Counted from the stretch's first letter, positions 1 to 13,300 are shown. The stretch: 64,000 bases of DNA from Chaetoderma sp. LZ-2023a (GCA_034401795.1 CM067374.1:132133262-132197261), one strand, 5' to 3'. Numbers and translations are program-made. Notes: generated by a model not told the origin, from the letters alone.

Positions 1-1190
1 TTCGAGCAATATGAGCATGAACAGTGACCTCAGTGTAACATTGATGCTGGGGGAATATAGTGATGCGGAGATAATGTTGCTGTGTAGTATAGCCTAGCGT
101 ACTGCGTCCTAGAGTTTTTCTATATAAACGAAAAATAATAACTAGAGTGGCTACTTGCCATAAACATAACTAACTAATACAGTGCTAACGATATATCAGG
201 TCATAGGACCTTATGGTGCTTGTTAGTTATAAGGACACGGAAATGAAGATAATATATACAGTATGAAACAGAAAGTATAAAAATGCGGTCTTAAGACCTG
301 GAAGGCACCTATTAGTCATCAGTGCCTATTACGGAAATAATGAATAATACAATAGTATAGTTACATGAGTACCTATTGGTCATTGGTACAGTAAGAGTTC
401 ATAAATCACGGGCGTTGATACGCTACAGTTAAGTAGCACGAGATGGCATTATTCCGAATGCAGGGAAATTTCCGCAAGCAGACTGTTGATGCGGCTCACT
501 CTCAAGATGGTGAAGAAGAACGGTTAGAAAGATGTCCATTAGATAGTCAGAATAGCTGATACATAAATTTACACAGTTTGTTATAAGGTTTCTGTCCGGC
601 AACGGTAGTTTGAACATTGCCCATTAGCAAGGAGGGCTATAGTTGTAATTAAATATGCTTGTACATTAAACTGGGTACACAGTGCAGGATACATCGCATA
701 GCTCTTGTGATGCACCAAGCAGAGTCCGACCAGACTGTGGTCTAAAAGTTAATTAACACACGCGACATGCTGCGCGGAAGTTTGATACCACGTTTCAGCG
801 AAGATCCGGCGAGTTATCCACCAAGAATAACCTCAGCTCTACATCCTGTAGAATCAAATCAGGCCCGCAAGGCCCATCTGCAGAAAACTTCTCTGTGAAA
901 GTTTGGAAGCGGGAGTTTTTATATTAATTTATTTTGCCGGGTCCGAATGCCACTGCTGTGGTGTAGGTACCACAGTCAGTTAACAGTTCTCCCACGTCTA
1001 ACACTGTGCTGGTCCAGCAGTCCTGCTGACTGTGTCGGCTTCCATGCCGAAGTGCTCTCGATTCTCGATTGCTGGCTCCTTTTATACTACCCATGACGTC
1101 AGAGGCAGGATGCTCCATCCAATCAGCGGAAGAGCAGTGGCCAATCAGCGTGCACCTAGAAGTGGTGACTTGACTATTACGTGAACAGCG
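1..1190 (+). repeat. Left arm of long inverted repeat
   Basis: Pairs with 2870-4145 in opposite orientation. It contains the GTGGTCTAAAAGTTAA block near 738, a 40-bp stretch identical to the right arm at 483-522, and paired CCAATCAGC boxes near 1119 and 1141. Similarity to the other arm fades just after 1180. Confidence 0.7.
1078..1160 (-). promoter_or_regulatory. Promoter-like block in left arm, facing outward
   Basis: Mirror of the block at 2900-2975. The reverse complement of TATAAAAGG lies at 1078-1086, a TGACGTCA site near 1094, and two CCAATCAGC boxes near 1119 and 1141. Read leftward, they line up as CCAAT, CRE, TATA. Confidence 0.45.
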
Positions 1191-2869
1191 CATTCCCCAT
1201 TCATTTAATGCATACACGACGTCAAAGCAATGTTTTGAAAATAATTTGAGCGAGCCATTTAATGATAACTCGGCCATTTCTTGTTCGACTGTAGAAAGGT
1301 AAAAAGTTCTGGAATCCTCGTTTCATCCCGGTCCTGATTGGTACCAAAAACGACGAGAGTAATGTGACTTGAAGAAATCACCAGCACGAACTCGGTACAC
1401 TATAAGCATATACTCTCTCCCAATACTGACACGTGTTGTCAGGGAAGCTCTGACGCTCGTGCAAGTGCGCTAAGTGTTGCTATGGACGTAGCCATTTTAG
1501 CGAAACCTCTCTCATAGGGCTTTATACATGCATACTATCCCACCCAGTGGTGGGGGTGTATTTGGAATGTACCCGGAGTGGTCGTCCCGTACCCAGCCTA
1601 GCTGGGACTGTTCGTACTCATCGGGTCGATCTGTGCTACACCTTTAAACCTTATTATCGTACTATTTTTCTTATTATAAATTTTCTTCTCATTTTAATAT
1701 ATAATGAGACGGACATGTGGATGGCGAGAGCTATCCCTGCAGACATGCCATAATGGGCCACACTGTGTGCATGCCCTCATATATCGGCATGCATACGTAA
1801 TTATTGTGGTCATTCATTGTGATATCTTTTACTTAATATATATTTTATATAACATAATTCAGGTATGTTGGAGCCTGGGTGTTCTCTATGGAAATATAAG
1901 TATCCGTCGCAAGGAGAACGCCCATGCGAGCTATTGTTTTAGAGAGCAGATACTAAAATAAAATAAAGTGAGCATGCACCGTGACATAACAAAAACCTGA
2001 AAATGGCTGGGAAAATCTAAATCAAAAGTATGCCTCCCTCCTAAAAATCTTTAGCACCGCTATGTGCTCTTCTCTATTAAACTATGTGTCTCTCACGTCA
2101 CTACTCCTCTTGGCTACGTGCCTGCTCGAGAAGCTTATAATTCTCACCTAGCATCCTCCCGTGCTCTCGATCTGCATAATGGGTACCCATTTGATAAACT
2201 CCTGTTAGCTTATAATATCTCGCGAGAACACGCCGCCTCCCATCGCAAAAGAGCCGCTGGCTTGCCAACTTAAGAAGCTGGCCATATTGTCGTTCGTAAT
2301 AATTCAATTTGGATCATTTAATGTTGATTGGCGTTACAAAATTGATGTGCATTTCTCCCATACTTGTTTGGTACATAAATTTGGTCTTAAAATATATTTG
2401 TAAGGAAGCTATTTAATCACGCCAAGTTTTAAGCTCATTTTGACTACAAAAGTGTGGAATAAACTTTATTATACCTTGAACATACGTGGCCTACTATTAG
2501 TATTAATCTAATAGGTAGTCGAGATTACAAATCCGAGGCCTGTATTGACTTCTAGAGGGGCCGGCAATGTATCAGGGCAGAGATCGGTCTGAAGTAGACA
2601 CACCCTGTGACGTGATTGTTATTATTATACACGCTATTAGAGCATAGGCTACAATTAAACCAAATACGGTACCTTCCGTTTTCCGTCTAGAAAAATCTTG
2701 ATACATTCCTTTGTTTGCAATCAGCAACTAGCGTATTCTGTCCATGTGCCTAACCCATAATCACATAGTCAATATAGTTCATGATTAATCGTATGATCGC
2801 GATTATTTTTCTTAAATGATCGCGATTATGAAAAGCGAATAATCGTGCCACCCTAGGAGGACGTTTATC

Positions 2870-4145
2870 ACGTGATAATGTCCTTGTAGTTCCAGCTTGC
2901 ATGCTGATTGGCTACAGGTCATGCGTTGATTGGCTGAGCGTTCCAGCTATGACATCATGAGGAGTATAAAAGGAGCGAAGAACTGAGAATCGAGACCCAC
3001 ACTTCATCGGGAGAGAAGGTGAAAGGTTGTTTGGCCGGAGAGTTGCAGGACGCTGATACCTTACCTGCTGTATCTGTTTTCATCATAACCGCAGCGGGGC
3101 CAGCCGGCTTAGGGATCTTGACATCTCTGGCCCGCAACTTTCCCATTCACATCTTATCTTTTGAATGCTCTCGGGAGGCCAATTCCCGGGGGCATATAAA
3201 CTAATTGGAAAGAAGAAGCCTTCACTTCCAACTACATCAGAGGAGCCTTCCTGCGGATGGGCCTTGTGGCCCAGATGTAACGAACTCATAGTATGTGGAA
3301 CGAGTGGTGATTCTTGGTGGACAACTCGTCAGATCTGCTGAACCACACAAAAAAGTGGTAATCAAATCCGTGCAATGTATTGTCTACAGCATTTAACTTT
3401 TAGACCACAATTTAGTGGGACTTTGCCTGGTACACCGCATGAGCTATGCGGTGCATCATGTACTGTGTATACAGAAGATGCACATGCATCATTATTTAAC
3501 ATTCAGCCGTAGCCCTTCATTACTACAGGGCAGCTTTCAACTTCCACTACAGTACGGAACTTTTTGTCATACTGTTTAAATCAATATGGCTATCTAGAGG
3601 ACATCTGTAACCACAATCGTTCTTCTTCACCATCTTGAGAGTGAGCCGCATCAACAGTTCACCTTCGGATATCAGCCCAGCAGCTACAGAATCGAGCCAC
3701 TTCATGTTCCTCATCCGGTAAGTATCATCTACTGTGATGTATGAACTTGTTCCGTACCGATGACTAATAGGCACTCATCTAACTGTATTTTCATATTATT
3801 GTATTTTTACATCTGTAGGTACTGATGACTAATAGGTACCGACTGGTCGTCTGAGACCGCATTTTATAGTTTATCTTTTTACTGTATATATTATCCTTGT
3901 TTTGTGCTGATGACTAACAAGCACCGCAAGGTCGGGTGACCTTAATTATTGTCAATTCTCTGATAGTTAATTATGTATATGGTAGTAGCCATCCTAGTTA
4001 CTTGTTTTGTTTATTTTATGCAAAATATTAGGACCGCAGTATGCTAGGCTACACTATATGGCAACAATAACACTGCACCACCTTTTAACCCCAGCATCAC
4101 TTTTTCACTGCGGTCACTGTTTAGGTTCTCATTGAGCGAACCTGA
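2870..4145 (-). repeat. Right arm of long inverted repeat
   Basis: Inverted counterpart of 1-1190. It carries three stem-loop modules (near 3760, 3820 and 3908) whose loop contains a form of TGATGACTAA. The same modules appear in the left arm near 220, 305 and 370. Confidence 0.7.
2900..2975 (+). promoter_or_regulatory. Promoter-like block in right arm, facing outward
   Basis: Two inverted CCAAT boxes (GATTGGC near 2906, GATTGGCT near 2927), a CRE-like TGACATCA (2950) and TATAAAAGG (2965-2973) follow in order with plausible spacing for a polymerase II promoter read rightward. The same order is kept in the left arm. Transcription itself is inferred. Confidence 0.45.
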
Positions 4146-4509
4146 CATGAGATCGACCAAACCTGGCTATTCTAGCTCGATAGGATAGATTTATAAGTAG
4201 TTAGGAACAGTCGCTCGCTAGGAGCTATTTGTGTACGCCTCTTTTTTGGATGTAGCAGATATGTAACACCACACACCGGCTAGGTGGTATAAATTGGCCA
4301 AATACCTTAAGGCCTCCTTATTAATATATGAGCAATTGTTTCTTCCTACGTTTCTCCAGCCATATGGCTTACAATTGTCTGGACCTGCCTTCGACACTAT
4401 TGGAGTTTCTGAGCAGTGAAGACTAATGTGTCGATTCCGCACACACTCCCCCAGTAACTTCGGATACCAGTTAGCATAGATATCCATAGCTAGAATAGCC
4501 ATGTTTTGG
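4146..4509. other. Unannotated spacer
   Basis: No gene or repeat was recognised between the long inverted-repeat element and the LINE fragment. A 94-codon frame on the minus strand looks like chance. Confidence 0.5.
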
Positions 4510-6140
4510 GCAGCCTGAACCCTGAGAGTTACTGACTACAAACCACTACTTACTGTACACAACTCTGAAGGACACTTTATCGGGACTGACCAGGGAAAGG
4601 CTGAGGCGATCCGAGAATGGTTCAAGGAACAGTTTACTGACAACGATGATGAGCCCTTGCACCCATTCTCAGGAGACCCTAGGCCATTACTAACACCAAT
4701 TAAAACAGCAGAAGTTGAGAAGGTACTTAAAGCCCTGAAAAACGGACGTGCATCTGGACCTGATGGCATGAGCAATGAACTATTCAAATATGCAAGTGAC
4801 ATTATCTCAAAGCCGATCACGCACCTAATCAATTCAGCTTTTATGCACCACCTTCCCATCCACGCTGTACGTCAAGGCACCCTTATCGCACTACCCAAGC
4901 CCAAGAAGCCATGTGGGGCCCCAGCCAATCTGCGGCCCATTGTGCTCCTCAACAGCACATGAAAAGTCCCATCCAATGTTACCCTATGCCGCATCTGAGA
5001 CAAGATCCATTACTTTACCGGATCATGTCAAAGTGGCTTCAAACATGGCTGTGCAGACATTGTATGGGCTCAACGCATATTAGGATCGGTAGTCATGTCC
5101 AAACAGTTGAACTGCCACAAAATGGGCATTGACATGTCACGAGCCTTCGACACAATTAAACGCTCAAAGATCATAGATGTACTACACCAGGCCAGTTGCA
5201 ATGAAGATGAGCTACAGCTAGTGAGACTACTGCTTGCAGACACCAAGCTGAGAGTATGAGTCAAGTCAGTGAAGTCTCTAGAGTTTGAGACATCAATCGG
5301 CTCCCCGCATGGAGATGGTGCTACCTTGCTGCCACATTGAATTCTGTGTGGGAAAGTTCCACAAGACCAAACCCCTCAGTGTCAATACTGGGCATGTCAC
5401 TAGAGATGGAATATACTGACGATGTGGACTTCATAGATGAGGAAAAGAAACCCCCTGACGAACTTCTCCCAATAGCTGCAGGCAAACTAAAAATTGAAAA
5501 TCTCTTTATGAATGAATCCAAAACAGAGTTCACCAACATATACCTATCGACAAAGCATGAAACTATAAAAACTGACGACCCACTTCGTGGCAGCGACAAA
5601 TGGAGGAAAAGTAAAATCGTGGGCTCACTGCTTTGCAGTACTGCTGACATTTCTGCACGCTGCGTACAGTCCTTCTGGAAGCTATGGATTCGTAGATCAA
5701 AGATGTCCATGATAAAGAGGCTACGTTTATACAATGCAACCTGCGTATCCTTGATGATGTATATCTGCAACAGCTGGGCAGCTCCAAGGGCAGCTCTAGA
5801 CAAACTCGATGCCTGCCACCACAAACACCTACACACCATCACTGGACACTGATGGCCAGACAGCATAATTTCCAACGATGCACTATAAAAGATTTGTCTG
5901 TCTGTAAAAGTCGCCCAGCAAAGATGGTTCATGTTTGGCCATGTGCTAAGGTTGCCAGAAGAGACACCAGCACAGAGAGCCTTGAAATTCGCCCTACTCG
6001 GAGCCAGCAAATACAAAGCCAGTTGAGAATGGCATTGCATAATTCTGCTAAGCATTGCTACGAGGTGACCTCAAGAAAGCAGGACTCAGTACACTCAAGT
6101 CAAGAATGGATCTGAGGCCGCTAAATAACGCGGCAACTAC
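4510..6140 (+). mobile_element. Degenerate LINE, reverse transcriptase to C-terminus
   Basis: Conceptual reading on the plus strand gives typical non-LTR reverse transcriptase landmarks: VLKALKNGRASGPDGMSNEL (near 4720), TLIALPKPKKP then LRPIVLLNST (4880-4960), MSRAFDTIKRSKIIDVL (5133-5180), a GSPHGDG block near 5300, and a C-terminal tail with DACHHKHLHTITGH (5810-5850) and DLKKAGLSTLKSRMDLRPL (6066-6120). The reading is broken by stops and frame changes throughout, so it is a dead 5'-truncated copy. The catalytic YxDD region is not clear. The clade was not assigned. Confidence 0.8.
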
Positions 6141-7233
6141 CAATACAGTATCTTTAATTTACATAAGATGACGGTGTCTGAATTCTCTGGAAATCACCCA
6201 CCCCATCTTCACGTAATTCAGCATGCATCACGATAGCATACAGTTTCAGTAAGTTAGCCTGCACTACACACTTTGCATATATTTGAACGTGAGAGGGATG
6301 CTTTTTGCCAGCTCTCTTCCTCCGCTTCGGCAATGAAGGCATTTCCTGTGACGGAGGCCAGCGCGACGCACTTTGATCTCACAACAATAATATTTTGTTA
6401 GGCGTATAATGGTTTATATTTAAAGATCAGCAAGGTACCTCTGATGATCCCACATTGAACAAGAAACCAACTTGGTTCCATGTACTATATTTTCTCTCTC
6501 GTACTAGCAAACGAGTAGTGTTGTTTGTTTTAGTTATATCATTTTTATTAATTATGTCTAATTGAGTAATAGACCATCATACTGGTACACAAATAGCCGC
6601 GACGAGACGGAGTGGTTCAATGTTGGCGGCAATGGTCGCACGCAACCCACTGGAACGTTATCGTTCCACCGGCGCCAGAAGTCGGTCTTTGCACATTCCG
6701 CAAAGTCATGATATGCGATCTGTCACCCCAAGAACTGATGCTAACTAGGTCATCCGCGCATCATATACATGCGGTGCAGCGGAGCAGAATATTCGGACGG
6801 ACCGCCGAGTACCCACCCCGGAGGCTACACATTTGTCTACAATTAACCAATCATATTCCATACCGTAGATACCACCATTGACAATATATTGCAACTTTGT
6901 GACTGTGATATATCAATCCTATAAAAGTAATTATTTAAAAATAATAGATGCTACTCCTAATAATATATACTGCGATATGCACTTTGTGCTTTTGCTTGTG
7001 TCTGTCAATGTTAAATAACATATTTTGTATCCGCCGATAGCGGTCTGCATCGAACTGTATCTCCTGGTAGGAATGCCTAATTTTGATACGTCGTGTATGA
7101 TGAGCTACAGATCGCAAAATCTGTTAACCTGAATATATAGGATTAGGAATCAACTCTAGAAGAGGGTCGTCTGAAGCGCCTGCGGTCTGATCGACGGGAT
7201 TTACTCAACACAACAACACCAAGAAAAACAAAA
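6141..7233. other. VTA1 upstream region
   Basis: The kilobase between the LINE fragment and the VTA1 start codon. It is somewhat richer in CpG between 6590 and 6850 than its surroundings, which would suit a promoter. The stretch just before the start codon is A/C-rich and lacks an upstream ATG in the last 25 bases. No TATA box was recognised, and the 5' UTR boundary is unknown. Confidence 0.3.
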
Positions 7234-7342
7234 ATGTCACTTCCGTCAATAAATTCGCTTCCAAGCGATTTAAAACAAGTAAAGCATTATCTAAAGATCG
7301 CAATTGAACATGATCAGAAGAATCCTATCGTCGCCTACTATT
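7234..7342 (+). CDS. VTA1: VTA1 exon 1
   Basis: Starts at the ATG in AAAAATGTC, encodes MSLPSINSLPSDLKQVKHYL and continues to AYY plus the first base of a Cys codon. The donor is GTAAGT at 7343. The start matches the family's N-terminus, which is short before the first MIT helix. Confidence 0.93.
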
Positions 7343-10300
7343 GTAAGTTGATGATACTATTTTATATGGTTCTCAAACTCCAATTCTATCGTTTTGCACT
7401 TTGTTACCAGTTTTCGCATGAGGGCAAACAGTTTCATTATGACTCAGTCACACACCATAATGACACAATTTTGACATTAATTTAATGGACATGAGAGCTT
7501 TAGGGCTATATCGTCAATCTCTCCCCCTTCTAATGTTCATGCCAAACGGAAAAAGGCTGTTAGAGGGAGAGATTGACGATAATATGGAATGTTTCAGACT
7601 CAGTTTTGTTGTTGAGTGAGACTAATCCTCCAGTAATTTGGAGCACCCACGGCAGTGGTAAAACAATTGTTTTGTTAAAACTAGTAAAAACTACTAGTGG
7701 GGGGTCATACAACATTAAATGATCAGACAAGTAAAATACTCAAAGCATGATTAAGATGATTATATAGCGTGGAGTATCCAGTTTTGATGCGCCTAAGCAG
7801 AAATTGCTAATAATGTAATAAATACCATAAATATTTAAAAATAAATTGGCTTAATTTGTTAGTGACTTTATCCCTTATCCAGCACCAAGTTAGAAAACCC
7901 CCGAAAACGAAATGTCAAAGCACAGCGCCATTAGCATACATACATAAAAACAAACAAAAATGATGGTATCCTGTTTCAGTGATAGCGCGTACAGGCTCAC
8001 CCAAATTTATATTTCTGGACAATACAGCTACCATATGGAGAAAAAAATGCTGAACGTTCGAAGTTGTCAGAATAGGTGTTTTATCGTCATTTTCTTGCTT
8101 TTTCTCGGGTGATGGTGGTGCCCATTTTCCTCAGACTGGAGCTAGTTGTGAGGGCTTGACTGAAGCATCAAATGGAACTATGCAAAAGATGAATAATATT
8201 ATACCCAGAGTTGCCCTTATGCGTCCTTTTGCGCGTATATACGCATAAAAATGGCAGAGGGACGCGTACAAATTAACCCAGAGGACGCACGAGGGACGCA
8301 GTGAAAAAGTGTAACGGAAACTGGTAACTTTGGTGTGTGCTTAATTATCGATTATATTATCATGTGTGTATATTTATTTGTGCATGTTTTTACTTTAAAA
8401 AATATACCGAATGTATTGTGTGTTCAATAAAAACGAACTTACTGCGTTGTTTAAGACTGATTTGTTGTATGTTTTCTTGCACAACTCAAAGTTGTTAATG
8501 CCCATAAATCAGATTCAACCACCACATTTAATTGTAAACACAATCCCCAAATCATCCTTAGTATTCCATTTGATCTAATTTTTTATAAGTAAAGAGTTTA
8601 CAAGCCCGATGTTAGTCGCCTTGTTCGGCCTACAAATTGCAAAAATACCCGCCATGTTTCTGTCTGTTGTGCTAATCGTCAGTATGACATGTCAGTATTT
8701 GATTGGATAACAGCGGAATCGCCCTCTAGAGGAACTCACACTTGAGAAATCCAATACAACTGATCAAGCGTATACAAATGTGTCTGGGCGTCTTAACCCT
8801 TTCACAGCTCAGAACATTGGACAGATCACAACGTTGTTATCACTAATCTGCTGAATATTTTGAAATTAATTTGCGCATGTCTACTTGCCTAAAGCAGCAA
8901 CGACTTACAGGCAAAATATTTTTTTCTATTTACTTATCAAAATATCTAAATGGATGAAGGAATATATGGAAGATATTGTGATATCTTTTACATTTGAATG
9001 GTCATTTGACGGATTAGCGGCGATGTCTTTGTATTGCTGTTTGAATAACGGTATCAATACGCGCTATAAGCCGTCTTTTATTTAGCAATAGCGGCTGATT
9101 GATTGACTGATGGATTAGTGTTTTATAATGTTTAGCAATACTCGATCGTTAGGTGTTCCCAATTTCTCAACTAAAAAGCTCATCCCAGCAGCAATGTTCA
9201 ACGATATCATCGATCTACAGGTAGGCATGCGTTAAAATATTGATTTTTTTTTTCCAAACAGCGTGTAGCTCAAAGCTCTCCGATACAAGCGTCCTTATTG
9301 GATACACACTAATGCGTTATCTATGCTTCAACCAATCGGCAATCGCGTTACATAGTTACTCCCTATGAATTAGACATATATTTTCACTAATTACGCAGTT
9401 TAATCTGATTTATACAGATTATGTTTGATAAATTATTGTTTAGTCTGATCTTAACCTATGTATTCCACTATATTTGGTCATTCCAGTTAAATTATAAAAA
9501 ATACGCCCCTGCATTATATCGAAGTAGGTCAAGTCGTCCTTGAGCAAACTCGCCCCAGATACTCGTAATTTTTCAATTCGTCCAAAGTCAAGTTAGGGTT
9601 TAATAGAAAAATTAATGCAGTGGTCTTTGCTAATTACTAATGTCGTGGTCTTTGGAAATGTTAATCATACAAGGTTGTTAATGTAGGATGGTTGGTTTAT
9701 CAGACAACAAACAAGTACAGTGCTTTAAGTTATTGTGTATTGACATGCAGTTCAAATGTTATTAGTTAAATATACAAGGGCCACTTCAATAGATCAATTT
9801 TAGCCACCATTGTAGATCACAGAATACATATTTTTGAAAATTGACCACTGGAATGACTGGCACTGTTTTCAACATGTTTAATAAAGTGCTTTACAATTAG
9901 ATCAATGTGTTGTGTTTATTTTAAGAAAAAAACATGGGACCCCATATTTCAGATGAGGACCCCATGGGACCCCCAGATTTTACAGTGGGACCCCCAAATC
10001 TGAGGGTGTGGGGTCCTTGGGACCCCCAAAAATCAGATGTGGGCAACACTGATTATACCATGCGTATACTCCTTGATTTTAATAAATATGTGCTAAGAAC
10101 AGGCACTGCGCTGTTGACTTTTGAACCACTATGTCTAGTATGGATTTTGACATTGGTTACATGGTATAAATAAAACAGATGACGGGGAAGAATTTCCAAT
10201 ATTTGAAGAAAATTTTTTACGTTTTTTATTTAAAATACAATGCTTTAAAGGCATATGATAAAAAGTAATAAGAAAATCGGCAATTTTTTACACGCTTAAG

Positions 10301-13300
10301 TTGATTTAGGGCTGACTTCACATTTTAATGTGAATTTTTAAGGGAAATGCGGTAAGTGTTTCCAATCATTACCGTACTGGTTGATTACAAAATTATGACA
10401 TCATGAGAAATTGTGTTGTTACACAGCACAGCCTCACCGAAACTGGATATACCATGATACACATATACAGATGCACTAAAATCAAACAAGCATACTACAT
10501 GAAGCAGAGTTAGAGAATATGGATAACTATGACAGCAGGTTGGAAATGTACACTAAGTTCTGCCACAGTAGCACAATCTTGTGCTATGACTTTCAATATT
10601 GCAGAGCAAGGTGTTGTCATTAGGAAGGAGACTAGTGTAGTACAGTCAATGATAAGTTGAGTTAGACGGTTTAAATCAGAGGCTATTAGATTCCATGTTG
10701 ATATATCTAATGCGGAAATAATGAGCTGTTTGATTTGGTTCAGACTGTCTGCCCTATATCTAAGCAGAGCAGGATATGAGGTAAGCATATGCATGTAGTC
10801 CTCAGGGGCGCTCTGAGTTGGCAGATTGGGTCAACATTGAAGTTGATAAATCTATGGAGAGTCATTTGGACTAAGTACGTGCCAGTTAAGGGATGAGATT
10901 TAATAAAGCATCTCTTTGCATTTTTGGTGTTGTTTAAGACTGTCTGGATTGATATATGGACTTTGCTGATAGCCAGTCTGGCAAGATTAAGATACCTCAG
11001 GGTGCTCGTTTTACTACACTCATCCAGAAGGCTAGCATTCCAGTAGTCATCAATCGCAGATGTTACCATAGATTTGCATGCTTCCTTCCCGGGCATGTGA
11101 TCGAGAAGTTGAGATCTATGTGGAAGGTAATATGGAGATAGCAGATTGTCAGTATACCTGAACCAACTTCTGGATGAACTGGAACCTATGGCTAACTGAC
11201 GCAGCATGATGTCACAAAGGGAAGTGTTTTGGCATCTTATAATACTGGCAAGAAACGTTAGTTGTCTGCGATGTAGCTCGGCAGTGATAGACCTAATCCC
11301 AGGCAGAAGGAAAACTGTACATTTCGCTGTACTCATGGGAAGAGACTAAATGCATCTGCAGATAAAAAAATTCGAGACATTTAAGGTGTTTTTGCTGGAG
11401 TATAAATATCTCTAGCCCATAGAGAAGGCGTGGTAGTACATACATGTTAAATACTTTTAGGCTTACTCTTGGTGCAAGAGACTTGGTCTCACCACAACAC
11501 CAAACGTCAGGCTTCTAAACTATAAACAAGCTCTACATATCGGATCACGTTGTTATTATCATTACTCTTGGTGCAAGACCATTGGAGCCATGTAGTCCAG
11601 TCCCGGAGAGGCTATAGAATGTTCTTCTAGCCAGGGATATTCTGTTCTCAATATTTATAAATATTTCATGTTTAGAGCTACAGATTAGGTCGATGTGGGT
11701 AGCCTGCGATGAGAGTGACACTTCAGTGTTATCAAGATGCCAGTCAGAGATCACTTCATTGCAATATTTTGGTGAAAGCACTCACAATACAGAGCTTTTC
11801 TCAAGATGCATGAGAAACCATTCCCTAGCTGAGTAAGTAAATGTGCAGTTCAACATACACCGTAGTTCACTTGCCGAGTTGCTGACCAGCGTCACATCAT
11901 CAGCAACGATAGGACATCCGGTGTAGTTAGTGACAATATGAATGAACCGATTTGTCCCTATAATGGCTGCACAAGTAGGTTGTTAATGTAGATCTTATAA
12001 AGCCTAGGAGACAAGATACCACCGTAACAAACTCCTCGTAAGATGGAAAATGGTGGACTCGGGCAGTTTTTCCACTTGACTTTGGAAGTACGCCCAGAGT
12101 ACAGGTAGGGCTGGGCGGTTTGGCCTAAAAGAAAACCGGTGACGGTATCACTAATTAAACCAGTGTTAAAGAAATACCGGTTTAAGGGGTTAGAATGATT
12201 GAAAATAATTTGAAATATGAAAATATGCCGTTTTCATTAGCTACAGTACATGTATTTTGCGATTTGACAACTGACATAAATTGCCACGAAATTAGAACGG
12301 TAACGACGTACGACTGCTCACTTCGACGCTATCTATCTCAAAATAGTAGTTAAAATAAATAAAGTCTGGTTTATGTGATGTCGTGAAAATAACACTCTAA
12401 CTACTAAAATGTTGATTTTCAACACTGTTATTAGGTAACTATTTTCGAAAGAGTAGTAAAATCTAACGTGTGTAAGTAGGAACTCGGATATGAGAGTGAG
12501 TTTAGGCTCCTAGTAGAGTACCGCACATACGGTTAGAGTTCGTATAACCACCTACAGTATGATCTAGTCTAGTAAGTCATGTGTTTGTATTCGAGTACTC
12601 AGTATTTAGTAATACTCCTCAATAAACTGTCGCCTCAAGAATTCTCACAAAAAATGTGTTTGACTATTTTTCGAGGTTCATGTCATATAATAAAGAGATT
12701 ATAATAATTTGACAACATGAACCCAATGATTCGTGAATCTAACTTAAATCTACTTAAATCAACACTCCATACTTGAAGATATACGAAGAAGAAATCGACT
12801 GGACCGTAAAACAAAACGATGTGATTCTAACGCCTAGCGAGCAGAAAAGTCATGTGATAAAAAATACTACGAATTTCATTCATAAAATTGATAGTAATGA
12901 GTATCCCGGCGGAAGAATTTGTTAACAACCAATCACATTACGCCTGCTCGTCACGATGACTAGACTGTTACACAGACTCCACTTCAGCGACCATACATAT
13001 CGAGACCCAGTCCATCTCCGTAGCGGACTGTAAAAGGAAAACTGGATCGTCTTGATTTTGGTGTCATCTTAACCTCTGTATCACTAGCTTAATACAGACA
13101 TTAAAGTGGATTTGATTTACGACGAATTCAGAGGGACTATTTTTCTGTTAATTACTTGCCATACAGACTACTCTATGCCTTATATCATCTCGTTTTACGT
13201 GAATTAATATTGTCTGGTATGAGGAGAATAGCGCTTGTGTCCTTTTAAGTTTCAATTCTCTCTACCACCATGTTCTGGTAGAAATCACTGCGCCAATGGC

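Larger units (their letters stand above)
1..4145. mobile_element. Unclassified element with ~1.2 kb inverted terminal repeats
   Basis: The first ~1190 bases are an imperfect inverted copy of ~2870-4145. Matching landmarks, in order from the outer ends inward, are a GATGCTGGGG block, a GTAGCCTAGC block, three TTAGTCATCA-type stem-loops, a GTGGTCTAAAAGTTAA block, an AAGGCCCATC block and a CTCCTTTTATACT promoter-like block. By eye the arms agree at roughly two thirds of positions, so the element is old. The left arm reaches the window edge, so its outer end is not visible. The 1.7 kb interior has no recognisable transposase or polymerase. The class is unknown. Two inverted copies of one longer repeat would give the same picture. 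Confidence 0.7.
10500..12105 (-). mobile_element. LINE fragment, antisense, 3' portion
   Basis: On the minus strand the sequence reads SILRGVCYGGILSPRLYKIY (near 12020), the reverse transcriptase catalytic motif VADDVTLVSNS (near 11905), ISLARRTFYSLSGTGLHGSN (near 11600), a YVLPRLLYGLE block near 11430, ITAELHRRQLTFLASII near 11270, and a Cys/His-containing C-terminal region ending near 10500. The reading frame is broken in places. The 5' part continues beyond the hAT insertion at 14033-14400. Confidence 0.85.

Noticed and set aside
1190-2870. Transposase or polymerase in the core of the long-TIR element
   Set aside because: No conserved motif could be read on either strand. Small frames there look like chance.
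6154-6342. Possible divergent gene start on the minus strand (MPSLPKRRKRAGKKHPSHVQ)
   Set aside because: The basic start is suggestive of a first exon head-to-head with VTA1, but there is no good donor site, no family match and no conserved continuation. Kept only as a note.
7234-7485. VTA1 exon 1 read through to 83 codons
   Set aside because: The frame runs past a strong GTAAGT donor at 7343 into intron. The family sequence continues in exon 2.
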